Below, one piece after another: positions 41,838 through 51,037 of a stretch of 64,000 nucleotides of DNA. Position 1 is the stretch's first letter. The number at the start of each line of letters is the position of its first letter. The position numbers and the translations under genes are program-made. The DNA is from JACOTV01 sp964579395. Lineage in GTDB: Bacteria; Patescibacteriota; Microgenomatia; UBA1406; GWC2-37-13. Where the stretch lies: NCBI GenBank assembly GCA_964579395.1, contig CAZOFT010000009.1:3222-67221 (forward strand). Direction: 5' to 3'. Below the pieces are notes generated by a model. The model ran no database searches. It was not told the DNA's origin and worked only from the letters and a program-made list of their open reading frames with translations.

Positions 41838-42272
41838 TTAGTTGGTGCCTGCAGGCCTCAAGATCTGCGGGATGGTTACCGGGCAGGTCAAGCCGAAGCA
41901 GAGCGTGTTCTGGAATACAACTTGCTCCAAGGTCGCAACAACCGCAACCACTACGATAATAAGCAAGATTCCGACAACAGCCTGGACGATCTTGTTTCGT
42001 GCATTTTCCACGTTTCCTTTATCACCACCGGAAGTTACCCATGAAAGAGCACCCCAAAGCATCATGATAAGCGCGATAACGCCGGCCACGACGAAGATGA
42101 AGCGAATAAGAAATGTCAGCAGTGTTGAAAAGTTCGGGATTTGAAATCCGAGTGCGGTCTCATTAACTTGTACAACCGGATCAGAGGCCAAGACTGAGCC
42201 CGTGAAAACAAGCGACGTTCCCATCATAGTGAGGGTCGCCAGGGTTTGTTTGAATTTGATAGCTTTATTCAT
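41838..42272 (-). CDS. TrbC/VirB2-like pilin-type protein with cleavable signal
   Basis: A 144-residue protein with an N-terminal signal peptide ending V-L-A-S-D (about residue 30) and two membrane helices (about 50-75 and 93-115) separated by T-S-G-G-D-K-G-N-V-E-N-A-R, the same loop style as VirB2/TrbC pilins. A C-terminal Cys pair (L-C-F-G-L-T-C) could be disulfide-bonded. It has one of the strongest promoters in the window and its own terminator, as expected for an abundant structural protein. Paralogous in layout to the 41364 gene. Confidence 0.8.
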   Translation of the reverse strand: MNKAIKFKQTLATLTMMGTSLVFTGSVLASDPVVQVNETALGFQIPNFSTLLTFLIRFIFVVAGVIALIMMLWGALSWVTSGGDKGNVENARNKIVQAVVGILLIIVVVAVVATLEQVVFQNTLCFGLTCPVTIPQILRPAGTN

Positions 42273-42280
42273 AATACCTC

Positions 42281-42310
42281 ATTATATATAGCACGGATTC
42301 AGAATGTCAA
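42281..42310 (-). promoter_or_regulatory. Strong consensus promoter of the pilin gene
   Basis: On the reverse strand a perfect TTGACA (42310-42305), 18 bp, then a perfect TATAAT (42286-42281), ending 8 nt before the ATG at 42272. Confidence 0.75.
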
Positions 42311-42349
42311 GCCCCTATAACACAAACCCCCCTTGTGGTATCATATCGC

Positions 42350-43777
42350 ATGATGCCTATAGTACTGCTTTTGGGCGGGATATTCCTCTACACATCCCTT
42401 CTTATGTTCGACTCCGATTTGGGGTGGAGTCTACGATGGGGACAGTATATTCTCGATCACGGCATCAGAAAAACAGATGTTTTTTCCTACACAATGCCCG
42501 GGTATCCGTTTGTTGATCATGAGTGGATCGTGCACGTGACACAATACCTTCTCTACAAACAAGGGGGAGCTGTTGCACTGGGAATTTTTTTTATGATTCC
42601 TCTGCTTCTTACCGTGTGGCTCGTCACGCGTAAAGCCACCACCCCTTGGAAGTCCATCCATGTGCTTCTTTTGGGAGCGGCACTTTTGCAGATATTTATT
42701 CCCAAACCCTCCCTGTTTACGCTGCTTTTTGTTGCGATTGAAATGATTCTTATAAAATCAGCATGGCGATGGAGGCGGGCCGCACTTGCGCTGCTTTTTT
42801 TGTTGTGGGCCAATATCCATGGCGGATTCCTCTACGGACTGGGCATCTATGTGTTGTGGGAATCGGGACAGATCATAGAGTCAAGAAGAATCTCACCCCA
42901 TGCACTTCTGGGGGTTGCCGCAGCCACGATAGCAACGCTGCTCACACCGTATGGCATCCATCTATGGGCCGGTGTTCTGGAGAGTGTAGCAGATGTACGA
43001 CTGCGTACCAGCGTCTCAGAATGGCAATCCAGTTTTACCGTCATTCACTTGGGCACCATGTTTGTCGTAAGTATCTATGCGACAGTGTTGTGGTATCACA
43101 GAAAAGCACTGCGTCCGACCGAGCTCATGCTTCTTTTAATCACCTTTCTTATGGCGCTATCTTCTCGGCGCAATCTCCCTATATGGATCGTGCTCGCTGC
43201 GCCGTATGTAAATGAAGGAGTGGCAAAGCTTGAACAAACAGTTCACACCATACCGGGCGCAACTGCCCGACTGCGCAGTGCATATGTCGGCTTATTCTTT
43301 TTTGTCTCGCTGGTCTTTTTATATGAGGTCTTTTTTATCGTGGGCCAAATGCGTCTTCGTAGTGAATCATTTTATCCGCAATCTGCAATCGCCTATCTGC
43401 AACAACATCCATGTGACGGCCAGGTGTTTACCCCGTATGAGTGGGGCGGCTACTATTTGTGGAAGAATCCCGGCAAGCAAGTGTTTATTGACGGACGCAT
43501 GCCCAGCTGGAGAAACCAACAAGCGCGATATCCCGACAGCACAGACGCACTCAGCGATACATACCAAATGATGTTGGGAGAAACACCGGTAAAACACTAT
43601 GTAAATCGTTTTCAGATCGGCTGTTTTCTGCTGCCTACATCGCTCCTCTATCCCACCAAACCCTCCTCTCCAGACGCCATGCGTACTGAGTCATTTCGCA
43701 CCCAACTACAATCGCAAGGCAGCGTCGTTTACAAAGATTCTGTTGCGGTCATCATCCACAGTAATGAAACACACTAA
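42350..43777 (+). CDS. GT-C-like polytopic membrane protein
   Basis: A 475-residue protein with about 10-11 membrane segments and an early extracytoplasmic loop containing D-S-D-L-G-W-S-L-R-W-G and D-H-E-W, typical of polyprenyl-phosphate-sugar-using GT-C transferases. The C-terminal soluble part contains F-I-D-G-R-M-P. Two start codons (42350 and 42353) fit TATCAT ending 5 or 8 nt upstream. It overlaps the start of the GT2 gene by 14 nt. Substrate unknown. Confidence 0.75.
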   Translation: MMPIVLLLGGIFLYTSLLMFDSDLGWSLRWGQYILDHGIRKTDVFSYTMPGYPFVDHEWIVHVTQYLLYKQGGAVALGIFFMIPLLLTVWLVTRKATTPWKSIHVLLLGAALLQIFIPKPSLFTLLFVAIEMILIKSAWRWRRAALALLFLLWANIHGGFLYGLGIYVLWESGQIIESRRISPHALLGVAAATIATLLTPYGIHLWAGVLESVADVRLRTSVSEWQSSFTVIHLGTMFVVSIYATVLWYHRKALRPTELMLLLITFLMALSSRRNLPIWIVLAAPYVNEGVAKLEQTVHTIPGATARLRSAYVGLFFFVSLVFLYEVFFIVGQMRLRSESFYPQSAIAYLQQHPCDGQVFTPYEWGGYYLWKNPGKQVFIDGRMPSWRNQQARYPDSTDALSDTYQMMLGETPVKHYVNRFQIGCFLLPTSLLYPTKPSSPDAMRTESFRTQLQSQGSVVYKDSVAVIIHSNETH

Positions 43778-44474
43778 ACCACTTATCAGCATTGTCATTC
43801 CGACATTTAACGAGTCTGTAAGGCTTGTGGACACTCTGAGCAAGATACAACAGGCAGATACTTTGGGATGCCAGAAACAAATTATTGTCGTCGATGATGC
43901 ATCAACCGACGACACGCCTGCACTTTTGAAAGAAACGCCTGTCCCTATTCGCATCCTTACTAATGCTAAAAACCACGGAAAAGGGTCGGCAATAAAAACA
44001 GGTTTACTACACACAACAGGCGACATAATCGTCATCCAAGATGCAGATGGCGAATATGATCCGGTTGATTATCCCCACCTTATCGCACCCATTCTGGATG
44101 GGTATGCAGATGTTGTCTACGGATCTCGTTTTATCGGCAACAAACCGCACCGAGTCCTGTACTTTTGGCATTATGTTGCAAATCGCGCTCTGACAATCTT
44201 TTCCAACATGTTTACCAATCTGAATTTGACCGATATGGAAACCGGGTACAAAGTGTTTCGGACTGATGTGATAAAAGATATTGCTCCCAAACTGCAATCA
44301 AGCAGATTCGGATTTGAGCCGGAAATTACCGCGCGCCTGGCAAAAATCCCCGGGATTCGCATGGTGGAAGTCGGCATCACCTACTGGGGGCGAACCTATC
44401 AAGAAGGGAAAAAAATTACCTGGAAGGATGGAGTTAAAGCACTGTTTCAGATCGTGTACTATCACTTTGTCTGA
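43764..44474 (+). CDS. GT2 glycosyltransferase (dolichyl-phosphate-sugar-synthase-like)
   Basis: A 236-residue soluble GT2 enzyme. L-I-S-I-V-I-P-T-F-N-E opens it; V-V-D-D-A-S-T-D-D and Q-D-A-D-G-E-Y-D-P are the donor and metal motifs; T-D-M-E-T-G-Y-K-V-F and W-G-R-T-Y-Q-E-G-K-K-I are diagnostic for the group. Unlike the 40270 gene it lacks C-terminal membrane helices. It overlaps the upstream membrane gene and converges on the 44462 gene with a 13-nt overlap. The ATG at 43764 is preferred over one 21 nt upstream because homology starts just after it. Confidence 0.9.
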   Translation: MKHTKPLISIVIPTFNESVRLVDTLSKIQQADTLGCQKQIIVVDDASTDDTPALLKETPVPIRILTNAKNHGKGSAIKTGLLHTTGDIIVIQDADGEYDPVDYPHLIAPILDGYADVVYGSRFIGNKPHRVLYFWHYVANRALTIFSNMFTNLNLTDMETGYKVFRTDVIKDIAPKLQSSRFGFEPEITARLAKIPGIRMVEVGITYWGRTYQEGKKITWKDGVKALFQIVYYHFV

Positions 44475-45838
44475 GGGTCAGAAAAGGTCAGTGCGGACGC
44501 TGCAAACACGCACAAAAGCGGCAAGAGATGCATCCACAATCGCTCATACGAAGTGGTTAAATGCCACAGTGTTCCGTGCGGAGTAAGTATGTATACCGCC
44601 ACATACCCGAGAAATTGCAAGGCAAATAATGCGCCGAATATGCCGTTTGGCCGCCGTATCCCCCCAACGATAAACAGTGCCGACCAGGCTATCGCGCCCA
44701 GCGCACCGATCGCCACATGTTTGAGCGCATACATACCAATCAATCGGTAGCTTGCCATATGCAACAACTGCTGCCATTGTGCAAGCAAGATGCCGACAGA
44801 TAAGTCGCCGGGCGGAGCAACCACTACCTTATGTATTGTGTAGACTGCAAGAAGCGGTGTGCAAAGAAGAATACCCCACAAAAGTGCCCGCACCATGCGA
44901 TGATATGCAATCAAAAAGACTATGATGGCAAAAAAAGGCACGCCTTCATTTTTGGTCCATACACCGCAAGCAGCAAACAGCATGGCGCATGAGCCCAATA
45001 TGATTTGCTGTCTACCAACACTGCGCGTTGCCGCAAGCAACAACGTTCCAGCAAGCACCATACAAAGCGCCAGGAGTGCCTCTGCATATCGAATGGTCAT
45101 CCAGTAGAGTGCGATCGGTTGGCTCGCCAACAATAAAATGCTAAAAAACATTGATGTGCGTGAGCGCGTTATTTCATAGGACGCTGCCCCAACTGCATAA
45201 AACATGGCTAGGGCAAAAAACACCACATATCCTATCTCAGACCATACCCATTCTCCTCCTTGCAACAGCCATAATCGAGAGATCGCCAATGGCCACAAAA
45301 ACGGATAGTCGGTATGACGGAACCAGCCATCCTCGGGACGCGCAGCAACAAAGAGCGCCCGCCAGTGCGCACCTTGGTCGCGCACCACAAAGCGAGCATG
45401 TTGTTCCCAGGTGATCCATATATCCCACTGTTGCCGCGGCATGAGCCAGATCCATATCCATGCCATACCGACCACAAGCAGCGGAAGCGCACCCACCACC
45501 CATCGACCCAGTCTATCTTGCCAGAGCTGTTTCGGCAACCATACCACATCATCCGCCAACTGCCGAAACATATGAGCAGTGCGCAGCCTGCCGATTACTA
45601 CACTCGCACCAACCAAAGCCACTGCTTCAACTGCCGTTACCGCGCCGACTCCGTATCGGTTGAGTACAAGCAGCAGCGCATAGTGCAGCACCGACAACAC
45701 CCCAATTGCCGCAACCACACCTCCCAGATACACCACCGCTGCAATGTGTGAATGGGCTTTTGCAGTGCGGCGATAGATGAGCCACGGGATGAGTCCGTAC
45801 CAAAGCACTGTCACATAGGTAAAAATAATCCCGATCAT
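44462..45838 (-). CDS. GT-C-like polytopic membrane glycosyltransferase
   Basis: A 458-residue protein with about 11 hydrophobic segments. An extracytoplasmic loop near residues 135-185 carries W-D-I-W-I-T-W-E-Q-H-A-R-F and H-T-D-Y-P-F-L-W-P-L, a pattern of acidic and aromatic residues expected for lipid-linked-sugar transferases. It follows the 45840 gene by a single base and is read leftwards with it and the GT87 gene. Specificity unknown. Confidence 0.78.
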   Translation of the reverse strand: MIGIIFTYVTVLWYGLIPWLIYRRTAKAHSHIAAVVYLGGVVAAIGVLSVLHYALLLVLNRYGVGAVTAVEAVALVGASVVIGRLRTAHMFRQLADDVVWLPKQLWQDRLGRWVVGALPLLVVGMAWIWIWLMPRQQWDIWITWEQHARFVVRDQGAHWRALFVAARPEDGWFRHTDYPFLWPLAISRLWLLQGGEWVWSEIGYVVFFALAMFYAVGAASYEITRSRTSMFFSILLLASQPIALYWMTIRYAEALLALCMVLAGTLLLAATRSVGRQQIILGSCAMLFAACGVWTKNEGVPFFAIIVFLIAYHRMVRALLWGILLCTPLLAVYTIHKVVVAPPGDLSVGILLAQWQQLLHMASYRLIGMYALKHVAIGALGAIAWSALFIVGGIRRPNGIFGALFALQFLGYVAVYILTPHGTLWHLTTSYERLWMHLLPLLCVFAASALTFSDPQTK

Positions 45839-45839
45839 T

Positions 45840-46280
45840 CTAGTTTTGTGTCAAAATAAATCTTCCGCTTCCCAGCCGCTGACTCACACGATAGTTATTG
45901 CGCTTCGCAAAATACTCTACTGCACGCTCGTTTTCCACTCTCACATCAACAAGCAGGCAGCGCGTTGTAATAGATTCACGCACAATTGTCGGCGCCAACA
46001 CATATTGCATAATTGCCACTTGATCTTGATATTCCTGACGCAAATACCCACTTGGCAGTTGTCCTGCCTGCAAATACGGACCGGTCAAATATCCATATTC
46101 TGAGCATTCATTTACTTGCGAGCGAATGGTGCCCCAACGCTGTTCTAAAATCTCAAATGACGGACGATCAAACTTGTTCGCTGCAAAAAAAGACAAGCTG
46201 AATACAGCCAACAGAAGAAGCGGAATACTGATCTGATACCAACGACTGACAGCAACAAATCGATCAGAGAGTGCGTGCAT
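45840..46280 (-). CDS. Single-pass membrane protein, unknown
   Basis: A 146-residue protein with one hydrophobic segment (about residues 17-34) and a mixed alpha/beta outer domain. Three cysteines are present and no motif is recognised. The ATG at 46280 is favoured because it overlaps the preceding GT87 stop by only 17 nt and precedes the membrane segment; 46316 is the longer alternative. It sits between two membrane glycosyltransferases in one leftward unit, so a role in surface-polymer handling is likely. Confidence 0.62.
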   Translation of the reverse strand: MHALSDRFVAVSRWYQISIPLLLLAVFSLSFFAANKFDRPSFEILEQRWGTIRSQVNECSEYGYLTGPYLQAGQLPSGYLRQEYQDQVAIMQYVLAPTIVRESITTRCLLVDVRVENERAVEYFAKRNNYRVSQRLGSGRFILTQN

Positions 46281-47454
46281 GATGGGTAGATGAAAAGTAC
46301 CGATATACCAGTGCAAAAAAGAGCAGCGCGCTCACTGCCGGACCGGCATAAAAAATAATAGGGAGAAGTGAAATCGTCAAAACAACAAGGGCCGCTGTTT
46401 TTTTCCACTGTGCAATGCCCGAATGTACATACCACACCAGCAGTGGAAACAAGAGAATAATCCCATCATGTCCATGCATATGAACAGCGGACAAAACCAT
46501 AAATACAGACACCCAAGCCCAATCCTGCCCCAGAATTTCTTTTTGTTTTGAAAGATTTAAAAATACAAATACGCTTGCCGCCGCGACCAGAACCACCCAA
46601 ACAACCAACTGAGCAACAGTAAATAAGGAGCTTCCCGACAACACATACACCAAGCCTCGCAAGCCGATTTGTCGGGAGAGATGAATCTTCATCGGCTCAT
46701 CACCGATCCAAAATAGTGATCGACCAAGCTCAGCATATCGCACAAACGGACCGCTTCCCAACCAGATCCAGACCACTGCATATAGCGCACACAACACAAG
46801 CGTGCACGACACAACAGCGTACCACTTGCGCTTGTAAACTAAGTACAAGAGCGGTGCGACCAGCAGGTATGGCTTTACAAACAATAGTGCCAGCGAAATG
46901 CCGGCCCATATGTCGCGCTTCGATTTCAAAAAGAAATAGGTGCTGAGCATGCCTACCAGCAGCAAGAGCGATAATTGTCCGGCAAATAGTGCAACCACAA
47001 CCGGATGCATAACCAGTGCAACCAGTACAAAAAGATCTTTTGATTGGGTCTGCACCACACTCTTTTTCTCACGCGCCACCACATCGTACAGTCGGTGCAA
47101 CAAATATATACTCAGCAGAAGTAATAAATACAGTACCGATGCCCAAGCCATATAAGCTCCGGCAAAAGAAAGGGCTCCAAGAGGAGTAAGAAGAAGCAAT
47201 GTCAGTGGGCTATTGATGTACGGCACCGCATCATAACTGCTTGTTTTACGTCCCGTCGCAACAGTCTGAATTGCTGCCTCTTCGCTCAGGCTATACACAT
47301 TTTTCCCCATCATTTGAAGACGCGCCGCGCCGTATTGCGCTTGAAAATCATTACCCATCGAAAGCACTTTGTCTGCGTTGACGGCAATAAAGAGTATCGC
47401 ACAAACATAGAGGCCTAAAAACAGATACGTAAGAATGCGATAAAACGACGGCAT
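46264..47454 (-). CDS. GT87-like (DUF2029) mannosyltransferase-type membrane protein
   Basis: A 396-residue polytopic protein with about 10 helices. The first outer loop contains G-N-D-F-Q-A-Q-Y-G-A-A-R-L and K-N-V-Y-S-L, the Asp-Phe...Gly...Tyr pattern of the GT87 family, whose studied members transfer mannose from polyprenyl phosphate. It starts a leftward unit with the next two genes. TAGAAT ends 5 nt before its ATG. Confidence 0.83.
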   Translation of the reverse strand: MPSFYRILTYLFLGLYVCAILFIAVNADKVLSMGNDFQAQYGAARLQMMGKNVYSLSEEAAIQTVATGRKTSSYDAVPYINSPLTLLLLTPLGALSFAGAYMAWASVLYLLLLLSIYLLHRLYDVVAREKKSVVQTQSKDLFVLVALVMHPVVVALFAGQLSLLLLVGMLSTYFFLKSKRDIWAGISLALLFVKPYLLVAPLLYLVYKRKWYAVVSCTLVLCALYAVVWIWLGSGPFVRYAELGRSLFWIGDEPMKIHLSRQIGLRGLVYVLSGSSLFTVAQLVVWVVLVAAASVFVFLNLSKQKEILGQDWAWVSVFMVLSAVHMHGHDGIILLFPLLVWYVHSGIAQWKKTAALVVLTISLLPIIFYAGPAVSALLFFALVYRYFSSTHHARTL

Positions 47455-47473
47455 GTTCTATTCTAACAACCCG

Positions 47474-49000
47474 CTACGGCTCTTGCACGCGATACTGAAG
47501 GCTTTCGGCAATGTGCGCTGAAGTAATCGTGTCTGCTGTTGCCAGATCGGCAATTGTTTGGGCAACTTTAATCACCTTAAACGTTGCTCGGGCAGACAAC
47601 TGCATGCGCCCGATGGCCTGCTCAAGAAGTGTGCGCGCAGCATCTTCCAACTGGCAAAGCTCCCGCACCTGCTGTGAACTCATCTCTGCATTCGTGTGAA
47701 TCGACATCTTAGCGAATCGATGTTGCTGCCTGGCTCGCGCCCGCATTACCCGGTTGCGAATATCATTGCTTCCTTCAGCCACTGGTACCGTCTTCTCCAA
47801 AAGCTCTACTTCATTCACTGGCGCAACATCTACATGTAAATCAATACGATCTAATATCGGTCCTGACAAGCGTTTTTTATATCGCAAAATATGACCGGAT
47901 GAACAGCTGCACCGTTTTTTCGGGTGACCAAGATACCCACACGGACACGGATTGGATGCTGCGACCAGTAAAAATCGGGCGGGAAAGTCCACGCTTCCCG
48001 CTGCTCGAGACACAGACACAACTCCATCTTCTAGAGGTTGTCGCAGCGCCTCAAGTACTGATCGGGGAAATTCCGGAAATTCATCCAAAAACAGCACCCC
48101 TCTATGTGCTAATGAGATTTCTCCCGGGCGCGGTGTGCTACTGCCGCCGATGAGTCCGATACGGGATGTTGTATGGTGCGGACTGCGAAACGGACGTGTT
48201 ACATGCGAACTCCATCCGGACAGCGTCTGGCCCGCGACCGAATAGAGACGAATAACATCCAGCTGCTCCTGTGGATCCAGGGGAGGTAAGATTGTGGTAA
48301 ATGCGCGTGCAAGCATGGTTTTTCCGGCACCGGGCACCCCTTTTAAATGTACGTTGTGAAATCCGGCAGCAGCAATCTCCAGTGCGCGCTTTGCCTGATA
48401 CTGGCCGCGTACATGTGCAAAATCCACGTCTGACAACATCTGTTGCGGACTTTCTACAGGCGGCGCAGTGTAGGGGATGATTTCTGTGTGTCCCTGCAAA
48501 TGAAGCGCCAACTGGCTTAGATGTGATACTGGATACACTGTTATTCCACTTACTAGGGATGCTTCGTGTGCGTTATCTTGTGCCACATATAATGCTGAAA
48601 TTGCCTGCTCTTTTGCCAGCGAAGCAAGTGAGATGACTCCCGGCACCGGCTTTACGTGCCCTTCAAGCGAAAGTTCGCCAACAAAAAGTGCACCGTCTCC
48701 TGCTGTTTTTGGTATTTGCTGTGATGCTTTTAGAATCCCAACTGCAATTGGCAGATCAAAGCTTGATCCTGATTTAGGCACGTCTGCCGGGGCCAGATTG
48801 ACCGTAATGCGAGACTCAGGCATGTCGAGTGAGCTATTTATGATAGCGGTACGTACTCGGTCTTTAGACTCATCTACCGCTTTCCCTGGCAACCCAACTA
48901 TGGTAAAGCTGGGGAATCCACCATAGGCGACATCCACCTCAACATCAATCGCGCGGCCGGTAAGCCCCAGTAGTGTTCCGGAAGATATGGTAGCTAACAT
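47474..49000 (-). CDS. comM: ComM/YifB-type Mg-chelatase-like AAA+ ATPase
   Basis: A 508-residue hexameric-type AAA+ protein. The N-terminal Lon-like domain (about 1-170) precedes Walker A (G-V-P-G-A-G-K-T) and Walker B (V-L-F-L-D-E-F-P-E-F), with a small four-cysteine group (C-P-C-G then C-S-C) near residue 355. The ComM family drives branch migration during natural transformation. In a window that also encodes pilin-like and VirB4-like proteins, DNA uptake is a reasonable setting, though those could also be conjugative. Length is as expected. Confidence 0.93.
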   Translation of the reverse strand: MLATISSGTLLGLTGRAIDVEVDVAYGGFPSFTIVGLPGKAVDESKDRVRTAIINSSLDMPESRITVNLAPADVPKSGSSFDLPIAVGILKASQQIPKTAGDGALFVGELSLEGHVKPVPGVISLASLAKEQAISALYVAQDNAHEASLVSGITVYPVSHLSQLALHLQGHTEIIPYTAPPVESPQQMLSDVDFAHVRGQYQAKRALEIAAAGFHNVHLKGVPGAGKTMLARAFTTILPPLDPQEQLDVIRLYSVAGQTLSGWSSHVTRPFRSPHHTTSRIGLIGGSSTPRPGEISLAHRGVLFLDEFPEFPRSVLEALRQPLEDGVVSVSRAAGSVDFPARFLLVAASNPCPCGYLGHPKKRCSCSSGHILRYKKRLSGPILDRIDLHVDVAPVNEVELLEKTVPVAEGSNDIRNRVMRARARQQHRFAKMSIHTNAEMSSQQVRELCQLEDAARTLLEQAIGRMQLSARATFKVIKVAQTIADLATADTITSAHIAESLQYRVQEP

Positions 49001-49065
49001 ACAAATTGTGCGACCGATGCCTATGGCACCGATCGCACAATCCTATCAGAAGTGTCTGTCAGAAA

Positions 49066-50883
49066 TCATGACATGTTGTCACCCTGTGGTGGCATCATGG
49101 TTTTGTCTTTGTTTTTGTTTTTAACAAAGAGCACCAGGATGACCGCGATGACGATCAACATGATGATAAGCATGATGGTCACAATGAACGCATACTGCGG
49201 TGATGACTTCATCATGCTGGTATTTGAGTCACCTTTTTTCATGCCGACATCCCCGCCCGGAGTCTCACGGACTATGGTTCCGTTTTTCAACTTGAGAACG
49301 TTTGAGTCGACGTTGTTTGTCTTGTGATACTCAGCGTTTTGTGTCATATAAGTCGACGTGCTTACCGCAGTGGTCGTCCCGTTTGCACTCGTGTACTCAA
49401 GAGTGTATGGCAGAAACGGCAGGTATTCTGATGAGATGACAAACTTGCCGGTTTCATCGGCTACAACCGAATGATACGGCACCTTGGACCCCTCCACATA
49501 CACAGAGACCTGTGCATTAGGAATCGGGTTGCTGTTTCGATCATATGCCACTCCCTCCAGATAGTTAGGAATCGGCTCGATCGCTGCGTTTGCACGATTG
49601 TCTTGCGCATTCGCGTCCTTTACAAAGATGCCCATTATGCGATCGATCCATGACATGGAGCCGGTCGTCAAAGGCTGCTTCACGACTTCAAGCTCTGATA
49701 CTGTTTCTCCCTGCTCAAAGGCAGACTGATCAACTCGTACCTGAAACTTTCCTTCAACATCTGCCTTTGCAGTTGCTGCAATGCGGAAGTGAGGATTTGC
49801 AGTCGTTCCATAACCCTCTTTATCGGTCCACACGTTTACTTTCGCAAACGGATGCGAGACGCGACCCTCGACAACATACTCACCGGTCACTTTATCCAGC
49901 GTAGTGAAGTATTCGACGAGTTCAACAGGATTGTCCTGATGAGCACCTGTGGCGACAAGGGGAATATCACGATGCTGAATCTTTCCTTTTTGCACGATAT
50001 CTTCTCCTGTCTGAGCGGGATAAATATCTTTGTATATGCGTGAATATCCGCTATTCAGAGACGAAAGCGAAGTGAGCGGGAAAGTATATCCCGGCGCACT
50101 TACTTGCAGCTTGTATGTGTTGTCTGGCACCACAAACTCAAAGAGACCATCGCCCTTTGTTGTCTGAGGATTCGTGATTGCGGAGAATCCACCAAAGTCT
50201 GCATTGGTTGCTGTCTTATAGCTTGAACCATTTTTCATCATCAGAGTTACGACAGCTCCTTTGATCGGCTCGAGGGTCTGAGCATCAAATACACGACCGA
50301 ACGGATCCCAGTTGATAGCCACACAGTCACTCTTGGCAACTTCAAACTCCAAGGTTCCCTGCTGCTGACCGCCTGCTGATCCCGGCTGTGCATTTTCTCC
50401 TGAGAAGAAATTGACCGCAAGAAACTTGCGTGCAGTGTACTTGGAAAAGCTCTGCCATTCGACTGAGCCGATTTTTCCGGTAGCATCTGCTTTTGTCGGA
50501 TTCGGCGCAGCGGTCTGACCGTCTGCTTTAAACATGCCTTCAAACTTATAGTTGATGGCGCTGTTTAGCTTTGCGAGATTGCTTGCACCAAACACTTTTG
50601 AGTCACCGGCATCATTACCGGTCGTGCACAAAACCTGATTATCAACAGTGAAACACTCTACAACATACGTATCAGCATTTGGAAGCGCTTCCGCTCCTTC
50701 TTTGGTTGTCAAACGGGCACGATGCCATCGATTCCCGACACCAGCACATCCTGCACTGTCATCAGAACAATAGTGGGCATCCAGACACATCCAGCGTTGA
50801 CTCAAAGCTTGTGCTGAGGCGCTAGACGTAACTGCTAACGAAAGGAGGAGGGTTAAAAACACGCCAAATAAGTATCGTCTCAT
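49066..50883 (-). CDS. Exported Ig-like protein with C-terminal membrane anchor
   Basis: A 605-residue protein with a signal peptide (M-R-R-Y-L-F... ending S-A-S-A-Q-A) and a Cys-rich start (W-M-C-L-D-A-H-Y-C). Two carboxypeptidase-regulatory-like beta-sandwiches follow: one with G-R-V-F-D-A-Q-T-L-E-P-I-K-G-A near residue 215 and one with G-V-A-Y-D-R-N-S-N-P-I-P-N-A near residue 455. A membrane helix (about 570-592) and a Lys/Asp-rich tail end it. It is divergent from the VirB6-like gene and shares its control region, so it may be a surface part of the same secretion system. The upstream ATG at 50943 is rejected: it would overlap that region. Confidence 0.8.
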   Translation of the reverse strand: MRRYLFGVFLTLLLSLAVTSSASAQALSQRWMCLDAHYCSDDSAGCAGVGNRWHRARLTTKEGAEALPNADTYVVECFTVDNQVLCTTGNDAGDSKVFGASNLAKLNSAINYKFEGMFKADGQTAAPNPTKADATGKIGSVEWQSFSKYTARKFLAVNFFSGENAQPGSAGGQQQGTLEFEVAKSDCVAINWDPFGRVFDAQTLEPIKGAVVTLMMKNGSSYKTATNADFGGFSAITNPQTTKGDGLFEFVVPDNTYKLQVSAPGYTFPLTSLSSLNSGYSRIYKDIYPAQTGEDIVQKGKIQHRDIPLVATGAHQDNPVELVEYFTTLDKVTGEYVVEGRVSHPFAKVNVWTDKEGYGTTANPHFRIAATAKADVEGKFQVRVDQSAFEQGETVSELEVVKQPLTTGSMSWIDRIMGIFVKDANAQDNRANAAIEPIPNYLEGVAYDRNSNPIPNAQVSVYVEGSKVPYHSVVADETGKFVISSEYLPFLPYTLEYTSANGTTTAVSTSTYMTQNAEYHKTNNVDSNVLKLKNGTIVRETPGGDVGMKKGDSNTSMMKSSPQYAFIVTIMLIIMLIVIAVILVLFVKNKNKDKTMMPPQGDNMS

Positions 50884-50889
50884 AGATTC

Positions 50890-50918
50890 AATATGCACAA
50901 TCTCAAACGTGTTGTCAA
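50890..50918 (-). promoter_or_regulatory. Promoter of the Ig-like exported protein
   Basis: On the reverse strand TTGACA (50918-50913), 17 bp, then CATATT (50895-50890), ending 6 nt before the ATG at 50883. Confidence 0.6.
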
Positions 50919-50999
50919 GCGCTGTCGCGTCAGTAAAGAACAAAAAGACATTCTTTCTTTTGTTTTATTTTCAAATGTTTAAAACAAAAGAAGTTATCA

Positions 51000-51029
51000 T
51001 TGCATCTGACCCCCATTTCTGGCTATATT
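51000..51029 (+). promoter_or_regulatory. Promoter of the VirB6-like gene
   Basis: TTGCAT (51000-51005), 18 bp, then TATATT (51024-51029), ending 8 nt before the ATG at 51038. It decides that start over a longer frame opening at 50909. Confidence 0.58.
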
Positions 51030-51037
51030 GTATATAT

